Source of the DNA: Prostheceraeus crozeri
Taxonomy: Eukaryota; Platyhelminthes; Polycladida; Euryleptidae
Reading direction: 5' to 3'
Length of the DNA: 64,000 nucleotides
Assembly (NCBI GenBank): GCA_907163375.1
Contig: CAJQUW010001431.1
Span: 186,001-250,000, forward strand
Positions 1 through 13,603 of this stretch are shown here, piece after piece. The notes under the pieces are model-generated. The model was not told where the DNA came from. It ran no database searches and saw nothing but the letters and a program-made list of their open reading frames with translations. Both the position numbers and the translations under genes were made by a program. The number at the start of each line of letters is the position of its first letter. The stretch's first letter is position 1.

Positions 1-3000
1 GACACAAAAAATGCCTCGACCGTATGATCTTAATTAACCGGAATCTTAATTATCCGTGTCCGAATAAACGAGTTTCGACTGTATTTAAGTAATTTTTTTA
101 GCAAATCACACAATTTTTGCGATGCATGCAAAACCACAGCATGCTTGACATGCACATGTAGAGCTACAGTCTACATTCTATAAGACAGCACTGTACATGT
201 AGATAGGTATCAGACAAGAAATCTAACTTTTTGCATGATATCTTGCACTCCATGAAAGTTGTTATGAATGAAGTTGTTATTTTTTACATTAACATGCTGT
301 CAGTGATGTTATTAAAGAAGCATAATGCAATCAATAGTAAAACGTGTGAAATTACAATAATGGAATCATCGGAATATGATACTGTTCACAAACGAATTCA
401 GAAATATGAAGGATATAAATGCGGCATCTTGACACAAATAATCTATAAAAACATAAAATTCAATCGTGTCAATCGAATCTAGCGACTGATATTAATTGCA
501 TGTTTTGCTTACTGTCTAGAAATGTTAATTTAATTCAAGGGATTAGCAGTTCATTTGATGTTTATATTTAATTTAATTTAGTTTAGTTTTAATTCCCAAA
601 GCTGATTGCAACAGTTCGAAAGCAATTGAAAGCCAGGGCTATATTTTTAAAACATCGGTGTACTTTCTTTTAATCTTGAAAGCTCATAATTGATTATCAT
701 CACTTGACGTCGACCAATTGCCATGTCTGAGAGACCTCCACTAAGAAATAAGATGAGAAAATAAACATCTATTGGTTTTAGTCATTGCCGCCTAGTGTCC
801 AATTGTCTCCAAGATCTTGTTTATGTTAAACCTGCTGGTTGAAAAATATGATACATGTTGCAAAAGGATGAAATAATAAAATAATGAATAAAGTGCCTAA
901 GCCATTTATGAATTTTTCATATTTCGAATCTCTCAAAATGCATAATTTTCTGTCTGCATAATTCATATGCATATATCACTGTATGGTAAATCACAGGAGC
1001 TATTTGTTGCATATAATAGACAACTTGATAGACTATAATCGCAAACAAAATAAAATATATGCTCACCAAATAGAAGAAGCTATCAATCAATGCACAGTTC
1101 AAATAGATAGGATACATAATAAGTTCGCTAAGCAAAGAAAATTTAATTATGATATGTATACTTATTTGTGTGTTTTGTATAATACCATTTCATTTAATAA
1201 ACTGCTAAATAGCATCATCAAATCACTACTTTAATTAGTGATAGAATTGAATAAAAATGATTCAATTTTTGCAATAAATTGAATAATAAATTAAATGATG
1301 AGTTCAATAATAAATTGAATAATAAATATTTAATTGATTTTTAATAATTATTCAAAAATAGCTGTATTTAATGATAGAAACATAATTATGTGATAATTTT
1401 AATCAATTGCCTTAAATTTATTTTGTAAGCAATAATTCAATAAAGTAGTGAATAATAGATAATTGATCATCAATCAATTTATTGCTAATTAATTGGATAA
1501 ATGATCAGCCACCACTTAATTATAGATCCTCATCAAACCCAGTTCTGATGCAACAATAAATCAATACTTATTGCTAACATTTATCTCAGATATTGCATGC
1601 CTACAGCACAATGATCAACAATACAGAATGACAACAAGTATTCATGCATAATTAGAAAATATGGATATTCTATTTTGCAAGAAAGTATTAAGAATGCAAC
1701 AATTCCTGAAAAATTTCTTTTAAGAATATGAACAACAGATCCTCAAAAAATCTTACTCTCAACCAATTCTTCTGTGCAGGACCAATCGTTATGAAAATAG
1801 TTAGTCACGTTAATAGCGCTTTTCAGTTTCATAGCAGTAAAGCGTGCGTGTCACTTATATGATGAATTATTATCTCCACAGTTTTGAATTGGGACATGAA
1901 CATGCATGTGATCCTTGTAATCATATACAAAAATTAGTAAATGTGGTCGCTAATGCTGGGACAAATAATGACTAATTTTCACCTTTTTTACATCATGCAA
2001 AATAATTGTCTCATTGCAAATATTTATTTTTAAAAAACTGAAATAAATGAAATTGAATTGTCACTTATCCAGCTCCGATCTTTCAAAAGTAGTGCAACAG
2101 AAGTTGAATGCACAGCAATCTTAAAGCTTCAATAACTATCAACCAATTGACATTTATCCTCGCACTATTGACAGGTGAAGGATATACTTATTTCCTTGTT
2201 TATATTCTTATCGGCTCGTCATCATGACTTATCTACACTTGAGGAAGCTATCGACAGTCTCCTTAAAACAAGAAAACTATTGTATCTTTCATTCTAATGA
2301 AGAAAGGGTGTTAACTCATGGACGTTTGTCCCCCTAATTCTTTGATAATAGTCTAGTATTCTGTCTACACTCCTTGTAATTATAAAGATTTCATTATGGA
2401 ATGCGTCTTTATACCTTGATCACGCGTTAAGTAGACATTTTTCTCGCTGGCAAAGAGTAAATGATTGAAGAGAGATAATTATTGCTTTTTTGAGATCAAA
2501 GCGGGCGCATTGGAGCCACTAGAAATTCGGAATGGAGGTTATAACAAGATGCTCTTGAGGGAATTTCTTTCTCTTGCTTAGCTTCCTGCTTGATAGACTT
2601 TTCAGTAATTCAAGTCTCCTATTGTTTAAAACTTCGTCGGACAAGAAAGAGTTTTTGTCCTATGATCTGGGATGCCAATTATTCCGATTTCCTTGAGATC
2701 CCGCCGTATGTAGAAATCATGAATTTCAAAAAAAATGTTTGAAAAACGGAGTTCTATTTTACATGGATCTTGATAATTTCTTTTTACAAGATTAACGCAA
2801 CTCATTCATTGATGACAGGAGACGAGGGGCAGTTATGACATGAACAGCATTGATATGACCATGAAGTAATAAGCTTCTCATCATTAATCATTTCATTTAA
2901 TTAGACAGACCACAGTGTTTCCCAAACCAAGCAAGTGCTCCGGCTGACCAAGTGAATAAGTTTAGTAATCAATTAAATGAGCTTAGGATTAAATATGATG

Positions 3001-3456
3001 AGAATAATAAGAGATTAAAGAGGTTTACGGGTTGTGCAACGATTTAGAAAACGGACGTAGAATAAATGTTTGTGTTTGGAAAAAACCAATGAAATGCATT
3101 TCGACCTTTCATAGAGACAATCTGCAGGGAAATACACAATCACATACATAGTTGGGATATTTTGAAAAGTGACACTTGCTTATTACCACATTCCGGTGCC
3201 AAATGTCCGTATATTGCTTATATATAGCCGTATAATAGCTTGATCTGATAGTGAACTCAGAATGATTGGGACAGATTGCACTGAGCATAGAGCAAGTGGT
3301 ACTTGGGTTCCCATTTATCAGAATGGCAATACAATAGAAAAATCTAAGCAGAAAATCCGGTAGAAAAGCCTGGCATGAAGTAGAAGAAAATCATTTAAAC
3401 ATCTGCATAAAAAAGAATTCTTTAATAGTTCAAATTCTTTTCTGTTTTAATTTCAG
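1..3456. other. No gene seen (AT-rich non-coding)
   Basis: Only short chance-length open frames occur here and none has convincing splice sites. An AT-rich low-complexity patch lies near 1230-1510. The stretch is consistent with intergenic or intronic DNA. Confidence 0.6.
1230..1510. repeat. AT-rich low-complexity repeat patch
   Basis: Imperfect reiterations of TTGAATAATAAAT and AATAAATTGAATAATAAA are scattered over this stretch, with almost no G or C. It reads as degenerate tandem or simple-sequence DNA rather than a mobile element, because no terminal repeats were seen. Confidence 0.4.
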
Positions 3457-3608
3457 GTTTCAGTTTCTTTATGAAGCAAGCTTCTGAGAGACGAGTGCTT
3501 GTCTTGTTATTATCGTATACAGGTTAAAAACTGTTTGTGTTAATTTTTGATGCTGTTTGTGTTAATTCCCATCTTGTGATTTTTTACTGTTTCCTGACTA
3601 ACCTGCAG

Positions 3609-3839
3609 TCGACAATTACTCTAGGAGACCACTTGGAATATGGTGTTTCTGCACTGACATATCATGAACCTCATACACATGCCAACATAGCACTGTATCT
3701 CAATTACAGATATGCATCTCGAAAGCAAAAAATCTCAAAAAGATGCAAGAGGAAGAGAATTTCATCATTTTGCCTTCAGCAAATTAGTGGACAAAAGTTA
3801 TTCTTAAATTTTCGATTATCTCTTTCAAGATTTTCTTAA
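3609..3839 (+). CDS. Weak candidate 3' exon, product unknown
   Basis: A good-looking acceptor precedes this frame: a CTGACTAAC branch-like sequence and a pyrimidine tract ending CTGCAG at 3603-3608. From 3609 the frame is open for 76 codons to TAA at 3837. The predicted end is basic (RCKRKR). A possible upstream 66-nt exon lies at 3457-3522 (acceptor TTTCAG, weak donor GTTAAA), but it joins best to a different frame here. No domain is recognised. Open frames of this length are expected by chance in AT-rich DNA, so only the acceptor argues for it. Confidence 0.18.
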   Translation, partial: STITLGDHLEYGVSALTYHEPHTHANIALYLNYRYASRKQKISKRCKRKRISSFCLQQISGQKLFLNFRLSLSRFS

Positions 3840-3934
3840 ATTGAAATTTAAAAACATATACACTAGAGAAATTTTACAGTTTAAACACTACATTTTCACT
3901 TTAAGTATTGTACAATATACAGAGTTGGAAAAGT

Positions 3935-4042
3935 CGGAATTGGAATTAATTCCGATCTGGAATTAATTCCATTTTTCGTCGGAATTGGAATTGGAATTGA
4001 CGATATTCAAATCTACTGGAATTGGAATTGGAATTGGAATTG
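3935..4042. repeat. Left subterminal (GGAATT)n array of element A
   Basis: GGAATT units occur in runs of two to four, separated by short unique pieces. One block at 3979-4000 reads TC, three GGAATT units, then GA. A run of four follows at about 4019-4042. Confidence 0.9.
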
Positions 4043-5474
4043 ACATTGATAAACCTCAATTCCACGTTTTCGATAGACCTGTGATAAATCGATTTGTACA
4101 AAAATTGAAATCAGAGTACTCGGCCGTTGTGTTAACTGCACGCAGAGATAAGAGAGAGATTGATTGACAGAGGTAGCTTTATTCTATTGTTGAATAAAGG
4201 GTGTTAATTATGACTTCGATGGGCTTACAGCTCCGGACAATGTTATTTCAGCGATTGAGCAGACAACGAAAAGACAATCATCTCTGTTGAATTTGTTATT
4301 TAGTTATCTATCAAGTAAGATAATTAATCAAAATAAAGCAATTGTTTAATTTAGTTCTTGATAGGATAAGCACAAAAATTGGAGATTAACTTAATTGTTG
4401 TACACACGAAAAACAATTGGTCTAGAAAGAGGAAAATTAACGCTGCATTAATGGGCAGCAACCCTGTCAGTTCAAATCACAATATAGACAGTGCCAACAG
4501 ATTATTCTAATAATTCATGATTCAATTAAAATGCAATTACATGAACTATTATTCAACTTCCAATCACAACTATTAACAATATTAATTTTTAAGACTACAG
4601 CTATATAGATACGATACGCAACGATAAAAGAAAAACTTTACACTTACAGTTCACTTCTTCATGTTGAATTCACTTCAATTCGATCGGACTCACTTATACC
4701 AAAATAATATCATAAATATCAGTGTTATATATACCGTCAATCTTCAATCGCGCTCGCTGATGTGTTGCCGTATACGCTGCTGTGTTGTTGTTCGCTGGCA
4801 GGCAGTTGTTGTTGCTACTTCTGTAGTTATGTTACACCGCGAGAGCCCGGAGTTCTTCTAACAGCTACTGAAGATTTCGTATGTGTTGTTGTTGGTAGTT
4901 GTTGTTGTGTCAATTTCTCATCGTTTCTAATTTATACAAATTTTTGAGACTTGACAACAAAACCACTTTCTTTTGAAAATTGAAAGAGTTTCCTTTAATC
5001 TCTGCTCGTTAGCTTTCGACCCGACCACATTTCGTTCTTATCACGGATTTTTTAATCTCCTTTTTTAACATGGACCATTAATCAGTTTTCATGATATCAT
5101 TTTTATCGTCGCTTTTTTCTTTCATCAACAATCACGTTATTCACACACTGAATTTCTTTCTTTTGTCAGTTTATTAATACACTCTTCGCATCTCATCTCT
5201 CTCTCAGCGTTTGATTCTTTGCTGACCGTTAATTTTCTTTTATTTTTTCACGAGATATTGAATATCTATTTTACGAAACGAAAATAGCGTAGGCTGACCG
5301 GCTACATATATGCATGTACACAAGAAATATGAACTATGAACATGAGAACGCATATAGGAGCGACGCAGGGAACTGTACACAGGAACGAAGATAGGATAGC
5401 GGCACATGGGTTAGATTGAAACGAACAAACGTTAAATACATTGACGTAATACACTCTACGCGACATGCAATTAT

Positions 5475-5574
5475 CGGAATTGAATCTTATTATGGAATTG
5501 GAATTGAATTGAACTGTTTCGACTGGAGTTGGAATTGGAATTGAAATTTCTGCTCCGGAATTGGAATTGGAATT
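5475..5574. repeat. Right subterminal (GGAATT)n array of element A
   Basis: GGAATT and GGAATTGAATT units appear again on the plus strand near the right end, interrupted by GACTGGAGTT and CTGCTCC. The orientation matches the left array, so the array is not part of the terminal inverted repeat. Confidence 0.88.
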
Positions 5575-5613
5575 AAAACATTTCAGTGGAATTTTTCCAG
5601 CTCTGACAATATA

Positions 5614-7607
5614 TGCGCATTTATAAAATAATATGTGACTAGCAGTAAAATATGTTAAATAAATATGTAAATTAATATGCAAAATAAATGCGACCAGCAG
5701 CTAGTGATTGATGCTATTTTGTATCAGTGTGCTTTACTTTGTGTATTTCACATGCAAACTGAAGAAACTCTCTGATCAGTGTGATATGGTATGTGAATTG
5801 CTAAATTGATGCCATCAACAAGAAAGTGTTTGAAAAACATAGACTGTCTTAGCGTCATCAATAAGTGCACCATCCCTTCTTGACAACCAAACAGACATCG
5901 CCAATATCACTGAATTTATATCAAAGTTATAAAGTGAGATTAAGAAAGCAATAACACTACCACATTAAAGATACCCAAAAAATTCAGAAATAAAAAAACA
6001 GAATGCGCTGACTCGCCTTAAGTTTCAGGGATCATCCAAGTCATTCATTCAATTAACAATTACATACTTTGCAGCCTAGAATCGCATTAAACTTAATAAA
6101 CGACTTTATACTCCACCAGAATCGAAAACTAAAATCGCCCAGACTTCTGATCAAAAGTCAAATCAAACGTCCACATACTCATTCAATGTGCATATTTTGA
6201 ATGACAGCGGAATAATGTCAATCTTGGCACCAAAAGGATACGAATAGTCTTGGAAAAGCTGCAACTTCTATTTAAACACTGTTGACATAAGACAAAAGTC
6301 AAAGGCAGCGACGCAGTTATTGAATGTCAGTATTAGTGACTTGTTGAATTCCCCTTTAAGAAAAACTCGAATGTAAAGTTTTATTCGCTAACGATCTCTG
6401 CAACAGTACTACCCACACAAATGATTTGAAACCACCGATCAGTTTTAATTGTTTGAACAGCTCGAATCATTTGTAAACAAGCGAGCGAATTACCATTGTT
6501 TTCTTCGTGCCAAGCATTGTCGTGAAAGTGACTATTACAAACCATGCATTGTCCTACATATTTGCTAAACCTTCATTCGAATAACGACTCAATTAGTCTC
6601 GCTCCCTACCAAATGATTTCACTTCGCTTCTCTGCTGTCATTCTATAACGAGAGGAATGGATTCAAGTTGTTGTTGCTGCTGCAAAACAAACAAGGTATT
6701 TCTGACTTATTTGAACTAAATCACAAAGTTTTCCTTTTAATTAATAAAATAAATCAACAATTTAATGCATCACTTTGAATACATTATGTAGCAATTTGGA
6801 AAGAATCAAACAATTGGATAGAATTCTTATATTGATTTCTAGTCGACAATCAACTTCGTAATCTAAGGAATTCGAGTCATTGTGTCCGAAATTGTTTGAT
6901 TGATATATCCAACCTCATAATTCATTGAATTTCGTCTAAATTCACCTCGAACATTTGGATAATTTGATGATGCTTTAATTTGTATATTTGCCTATTCTAT
7001 GTCGTATTTTTTGGTGAAGCACATCCCTTACTAGTGACCAGAAATCAAAGCATCATTTTTAAGGAAAATTTTAGATTCATTTTTATGGTCTCAATTCAAA
7101 ATGGTTCACGTACTAAATGGTCTTGACAAAATTCTCCCATGGAAAGCCTCAAAATAAAATATAAACATCAAAATGCTCTCATCAATATCTAAAAACTATG
7201 TTTCTGCTAAAATTTTCGACAAAAATCAATAGCCTCTAACAGTTTAAATGTGGGCCAAGATTTGTCTATTTCCATGAATTTAAAAGCAAATAGAAGGAAG
7301 AGATGAAAAGTGCAATATCAGGCACCTAATCTGTATTTATAAGTCTAATGAAAATTTGCATGTATTCTTTCTATCTCTCCCGCTTCTTGATGAGAGACAA
7401 CTGACTTTATGATTGACTACACGACTGATATGAGAGATTCATGAATGTGCTATGTTTCATACTCTCAGTCACCAAAAAATGTTGATTCAAAATAACGTGT
7501 TTTGATGATCCCTGACGTCTGACACAAAAATGCTATGTCGAGATTTGACACCACTGTTGAAGCCTTTTCATATCAAATCTGCTTAGAATGCACACTGTAA
7601 TTTAGTA
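5614..7607. other. No gene seen
   Basis: AT-rich sequence between two transposable elements, with no splice-bounded or long open frame recognised. Confidence 0.5.
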
Positions 7608-7810
7608 GGCACTAACAATGCCCTAACCTAGACACTGAAATCAAAATTAGGACGCTATTATTGCCCACCTTCCTAAAAAACGCAAAAAACTCAATTTTTA
7701 TAATAATGATATATTGATGTCAGACACTAAAATATCGATATTTTAGTGATTCTTTAGTATCATCAGTTAATGTCGCACATTAGTGTCTAGGCTAGGGCAT
7801 TTTTAGTGCC
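7608..7810. mobile_element. Short palindromic MITE-like element
   Basis: The left end reads GGCACTAACAATGCCCTAAC and the right end, reversed, reads GGCACTAAAAATGCCCTAGC; both continue CTAGACACT. The arms are about 30 bp with few mismatches. Near the middle is a second palindrome, CACTAAAATATCGATATTTTAGTG. There is no coding capacity and I could not see a clear target duplication. It is a MITE-type DNA element of unassigned superfamily. Confidence 0.65.
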
Positions 7811-10800
7811 CAAGCAATTGAAGACAAGCCTGCAAAAATGACCGACCTATTGTATGTTCGTACAATCCTTCTCGAATAATCCCTATAATACTCAAAATTC
7901 AAATACCCCACATTTGCTTAAGGTAATCGCCGCTGGAATTTCTGTTTTAAACAAACTTGTTGTAAAATATTGATGCAGTCTTAAAAGTAGCGGACAGGGA
8001 ATGCAGGTTGCATTTTGCGTTTGTGATGATATTATTAATAAAGCTGATATGCATAACTGAGTGATATTACATATTTAAGCACACTAAGTGATATTATAGT
8101 CTAAATCGAAGAACATGTTTAGATGATCATTTTGCATAATGTCAGGATGATTTACATGTATTTAGTGTCATTTAGTTCTAACTTCGAGGCATCAGTGCAA
8201 TGACAAGTTGAGAGCGCTTAGAGGGAGCGATAGAAATATGTTTGAAAATTTTCTTGAAGGTTTTTTCGCAATCTAGAGTTAAATACTGGGAGTAATACAA
8301 TTCGCTTGAAAATAAAATCTGTTTTTTCCGGAAAATCCAAATGGACTTATGGAATGACATCATTTCCTTGCAAACGATGTTATTTTTAATAGCATAATTA
8401 GCAAACCAGCACTTCAGCACTATCTTTATTGACGCCAATTGAAAATAATTCTTAAATTCGTTCTTCATGTGATGAGTTTATGCTTTGTATTGAAACTTAT
8501 TCTACAAGTAGTTTTCTAGCGCTCTTATTTCAGTAAATTTTATTAGCTGTCATTTTTAATTTTTCCTTTTGATTGATTGCATCATTTGTATAAGATCATC
8601 TATAGCCTATTCAATGTCATGACTGTATAAAATGTCATGCAGAAATTATAGCAACTCAAAACTGAGTGTCTCCTTATCAGAGTTGGCTGCTCATCTTTAG
8701 AATGACTTTGCATTATACTTCGTGATATCATCTGCCATTTCTAAGTCATAGCCATACAGTAAGTATATATAGGTAGAGTGGCAACTCAAACAAGTATCTG
8801 TATACAGTGAAAATTTTTAAATGAAAAGATTCAGTTTTTTGCGGAGAGTACGTTCTTGCGGTCCAAAAATTTATTTGAGCATTTTTTAAAAAGTCAATTA
8901 TTTTCAAATTAGTCCTGCATTGGTATACTACCGAGATGACGCCCCGTTATAAGTAGCATGAAGCAAGTAGGATGTCAAAGGGAATGAACAGTTGCTAACA
9001 AGCATCTTAATAAAGCGGAAATTAAGCTGATTATCAAAGTATCAAAGGAAATTCATGAGCTGTATTATAATGCAAGTCTTCATAAAAACGTTGACATCTT
9101 ACTGTGCTTTCTTGGCTGAAATTTCAAGTTTTTAATTCCATTTTCATCGGTAAATTAATTTTATAATTCACTCAAATCTGAATATAGTAATGCGGACCCA
9201 TTTACATCTTTTAGCTTAATTGTGATCATTGTCAATGGCTGTTATAATGCTCTACCACTGGCAGGTTATAGATTGTGATATGATCACGCTCATGAAAGTG
9301 CTCTTATTAATAAGGCTATGTATTCAAGCTATATCAACCCATCGGATTGATAATTTAACAAACTATATTACCTCTCCAGACAGGTTGACATGACACGAAG
9401 GATTTATAAAATGCTATTATTCCTTCTGTCTTGCTATCACGATCAGTCAAATCCAAAATTTCTCCAAAAGGGTCAAAATTTGCATATCTCACATGTGATA
9501 CTGGGTCTCATTCGTGTTCATTTAATAAAATCGAAACTGTATACATTCACAAAGTGGATTTAATTATTGATGAGTTGCTACTCTACCTAATATGCTTACT
9601 CTATGGTCAGAGCCAAAGTAGTTTATAATTCACATCGATGCTCGAGTGAAAAGTGTTGTCTTACTGTCTGCAATACATTTTTCATCTTGGTTTCTTTACA
9701 CAATCAAAAAAACTGCTTGTAAAAAATGAACATGCTTGCATGGATCGAATAAATTTAGGATTAGTTTACGGATTCATGCATGGCAAGTGGCCTATCATGA
9801 GAATGATCTTGACTAATTGATACAATTACTTATATATCCCTCCATAATGTTATGCCTGTCAGGAAGAAAAATTTTGTATATTTTATAAGATATATCTGAT
9901 GTAATGCGGATAATTTTGATTAGTTATCTTCAGTGCTTGTTGCAGGTTCATTTGTCTACAGGTAGCCGCCTAGGATCAATATTAGGATTGATTGCTTTTA
10001 ATCGTAAATAAACAAAAACACCAAATTCATCAACGAGCGCTTTCGTCCGTTCTATTTCATGTTGAACACGGAACTGAGGAACAAATATGCGGCATGAAGA
10101 TGTTAGTACAAAAGATCAATAGTCAGTTAATCACCAAGGCAGACGTAAAGTGAACAAGATATCTTTCTGAACACAAAGGTCGGGTGCGAATCGTTTAATA
10201 CCGCTAAAGGCTATTCATATTAAGCACTTAAGCTACGTATTTTACTTCACAATTAACTGATGTAAATATTCTGTAGTTCTAATTGTACATGTAGTGCGTT
10301 TAAGAAGTGTATATTTTACAAAGTGACACAACCATCAAGATGACACTTAAGGTGACAAGTAATGAAATGCAATAAATGAAAAATATGTATATAATCAAGA
10401 TCATAGAAATTCGATTGAACACTTTTCCAAGAATTTGTGACTCTGAAGTGAACGCATGATACCTAAGTCAGCAATTCTTCGGCAAATTTAATTATTCGAT
10501 GTATACACAACTTTCATGGAGTTCTGTTCGTCTCTTCGTCTCACTTTAAGTATAAATTCGGCCCTCTTAGATTTCTGTCTTCTTGTCACATTCGGAATGA
10601 AGTCAACGCCTTTGTGTGAAACGCAAGACATTACCTTTTTCTATCCCTCACTGTATCTTGCCTCGTCTGTATTGTTATTTCGTCAGTCCTCTTTTTCAGT
10701 CAAGCTTTGCGTTGCAAGCACATATTGTTTCTGATATCTTGCCTGCCACATTCTTCTGTCTTATTGTTTGTTGTTAAATTAGCTGAACGCTAGTAGATAT

Positions 10801-13447
10801 CAAAATTTATTCTCACTATGTATGAATGACCCTTCATTCAAGACAATAATGAGAAAATATGCGACATTTCTTAAGGCGTTGATTCTTCATTTGCTTTGTC
10901 AATTGGTTGAAGATGTTGCCTTGTCAGTATAACTTTCATGAGTTGTAAGACAGTTGGGATTTGTTGAGCTATTGTGGCCATTATATTTTCTTGTCTGAGA
11001 TAGAATTGAGTCTATTGTGACTCGTTACAATGCCTTTGTTTGATGTCTGAGCACAACTTTTTCTCAGCCTTCTACACAGCAATTTTGCTCTTGTTTTATC
11101 AATAAATCCGAAATTCTTTTCAATTTAAGAATCAAAGTCGATAGGATATTAGGTAGTTATCACATTTCCTTTCTGTTACAAATCTATTGACAAGAATTCA
11201 ATTGTTTTGAATTGCTCACAGTTAAGTTGTTGTTTTCTTTTGAATAGAATTAGATAAAAGTAGTATAGTTTCTATCAGTTAACAATAACGGCTATTTTAA
11301 TATGTTTGCGAATTCAATACCTGATGCATCCAATTATTGAAAAGCGCATAACCTGCCTTAATGGACAAAGGAATTCAATGGGCCTATATATAGATGTAGC
11401 ATATTTTGTGCAAAACAACTTGACAATTATGAATATTATTTGCTATCTATTTGCTTTCAAGTGGGATATTAATGGCATTACTCTGCTGATGCTATGATTT
11501 GAAGTTCTACGCTTTGAAATGTCATGATCATGAGAGGAAGAATCAGTTTCAAAATATAATGAAAATCATATGGATACCTTTTTATCACATCATAGCATAA
11601 CGATAATAATGATCTATTGTTTAGTATAAAATTGAAAATAACTAAAATTTGATTGTCAAATAAGCTCAGTTTGAAAATATCATTTATATGCATATCACTG
11701 TTATTCGCATAGATGTGAAAGGACTAACATTTTATAGCTACAATCCAAATGTATTGTCATGTGTGGATGATATCTAAAATGTCATTCATTATATCTTTCA
11801 ACTTCATCAGGGTAAATTTGCGAAAACAATGGAGCTTAATGTTACTTTTGCGGGAAGTTTCATTGTTACTGCTCAATCGATTATCTTCCAACAGATCTGA
11901 AAAGATTTCTCACAACCGCTGGTATTGTTTCGAAGTTCACCATGCCTCAAGAAATTCCAGAAAGTGCGTTTTGCCTCACCGAAGGTTGACAGAGAATATT
12001 TAGTTTCTTATTGCAGATGAAGTTAACTGATGATTTCCAGCAAATTTTTAAAAGTTTCAAAAAGAAAAATCATATATTCTATTCAAATCATTACGAATTT
12101 TCAACAGATCCGAAAAACAACATTTTCGTTTAATTTTCTTTCAACATAGCATTTTAAAAAATACAGCACTGACTTTTTCATGGGTTTAGAATATGGGTTC
12201 ACAACCTTTTCTTTAAAGTTATTGCTAATATTTTCTTCGTCATAGTTCTCTTATCCCTTGATGAAATTATGCACCGACCTAGGCTAAATTTCGGTCCATA
12301 TGGAACCAAAATCAAGAAGCAGATTTTTTTTCTTTATCTACCGGGACTGTGCCAAAATCACAATATTAGGCCTGAATCGACCAAACGCGCACCATCTTGT
12401 GTAAAATTTAATCAATGAGCACACATAAAAATGTGTAGTATTTATTTCATATCAAGGAATTTGCAAAACTGCATGTTGTAATTGCATGCACATGCATACT
12501 ATTAATTTCACCAATTTGGAGGAGTTGTAGAATCACTCCTCTCCCATACAAGACGGACTTGCCCTGCAGTAAAGTGACTTGTCGCGCGTGTATTGGGCGT
12601 GCACATACTCGTACAATGAATGCAAACCACATGAGGTACAAAAACCTTTCACTACAACAAACCTTCTTCCCCTGCAAGCAATAACTATGAATGACACAAA
12701 AGCTAGTCACATTATAATTGCAGTTAAATTTTGAATCTTTACATGCCCAGCTAAATATTGCTCCTAGAACTCTGGTAGAACTTTGGTGGAATTCTGATTG
12801 CTTTAATTACTGTAGGCCTTGTCACTAGCTGTTCAACATTTTCTGATTTCTTTCCTGCTTTTCTTAGATGAATTTTATTCAAACTAAAATATTTCACTTA
12901 AATTTTGTTCCTGCTTCATTTCTTCATAGCTTGTCATGCTTCCAGATAAACCGCTGGTGAGAAAGTATTTAATCAGAAGAATATTAAAAACACTTTATGA
13001 ATTCTACAGCTTTCCATCTCGATAAATCCAGTCGGTACTGGTTTAATTTTTGACATCTTAAACAGATATAATTGCTTTTTTGTTTTCTATTTTCACACAT
13101 AGTAACCGAAAATAAAATAGGATCCAAAATGAAATTCTCACAATCTATAATGCTGCAGCAAAATCAAACCATTTATGTTTTTATGACTATTTCCCGAATT
13201 TTTGCATCGATTCCTTCGTTCGAACAATCTATTAACTAAATTAACAGTCCCAAAGGCTATTTTTCTGTGTCTAATAGAATATAGGTCTTAGACTGCATGT
13301 TGATGACATTTAAAGTTTATTATATTGTGTATTCAAATGACATTATTAATATTTGTCGGAATCAACCGAATTTCTTCGCAATATTCTAAGCCTGTCCGTT
13401 TTTTAGCAATCTATGGATAGATGACAGGATTGCTAGCTCAGTCTTAC
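7811..13447. other. No supported gene
   Basis: Several 60-96 codon open frames occur (for example minus strand 8178-8468), all within the length expected by chance. A micro-exon-like CAG...GTAGCC segment near 9949-9964 is too small to support. I see no terminal repeats or RNA genes. Confidence 0.5.
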
Positions 13448-13603
13448 CTTCTCTGCTCTCGCTGCGAGCAAGATACTTCTGGCATCCATGAACAAGCCTC
13501 ATGTCATGTTCATCAGTTTCTTTAGTTATATTAAAACTACATGGTTCAAAAGCATAGTTCATAAAGCCATGCTTAAAACGAAGCGCTTCAAAAATTTGTT
13601 TTT
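13448..13603 (-). CDS. Candidate exon, product unknown
   Basis: On the minus strand an open frame runs from about 13603 and crosses a strong donor (AGAAG|GTAAGA, exon end at 13448). The translated exon includes FEALRFKHG and DMRLVHGCQKYLARSESRE. A methionine at 13560-13562 would allow an initial exon of 115 nt. The frame continues past the donor to a TAG near 13387, so splicing is not required to keep it open. It is slightly richer in CG-containing codons (CGC, GCG, CGT) than its surroundings. No family is recognised, and a chance open frame with a chance donor remains possible. Confidence 0.28.

Larger units (their letters stand above)
3920..5605. mobile_element. Non-autonomous hAT-type element A (GGAATT family)
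   Basis: The termini are inverted repeats, CAGAGTTGGAAAAGT on the left and CAGAGCTGGAAAAAT at the right end read in reverse (13 of 15 match). The element is flanked by a perfect 8-bp direct duplication, ACAATATA, at 3912-3919 and 5606-5613. A CAG(A/G)G end plus an 8-bp duplication is the hAT signature. Both ends carry GGAATT arrays, in the same orientation on the plus strand rather than mirrored. The 126-codon minus-strand frame at 5302-5682 runs through the array and is not a credible gene. No transposase is encoded, so the element would depend on an enzyme supplied elsewhere. Confidence 0.88.

Noticed and set aside
5302..5682. 126-codon minus-strand frame
   Set aside because: It runs through the GGAATT array of hAT element A; the repeat lacks stops in this frame, and the protein is a repeat artefact.
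8178..8468. 96-codon minus-strand frame
   Set aside because: Chance length, lysine- and isoleucine-heavy composition typical of AT-rich random sequence.
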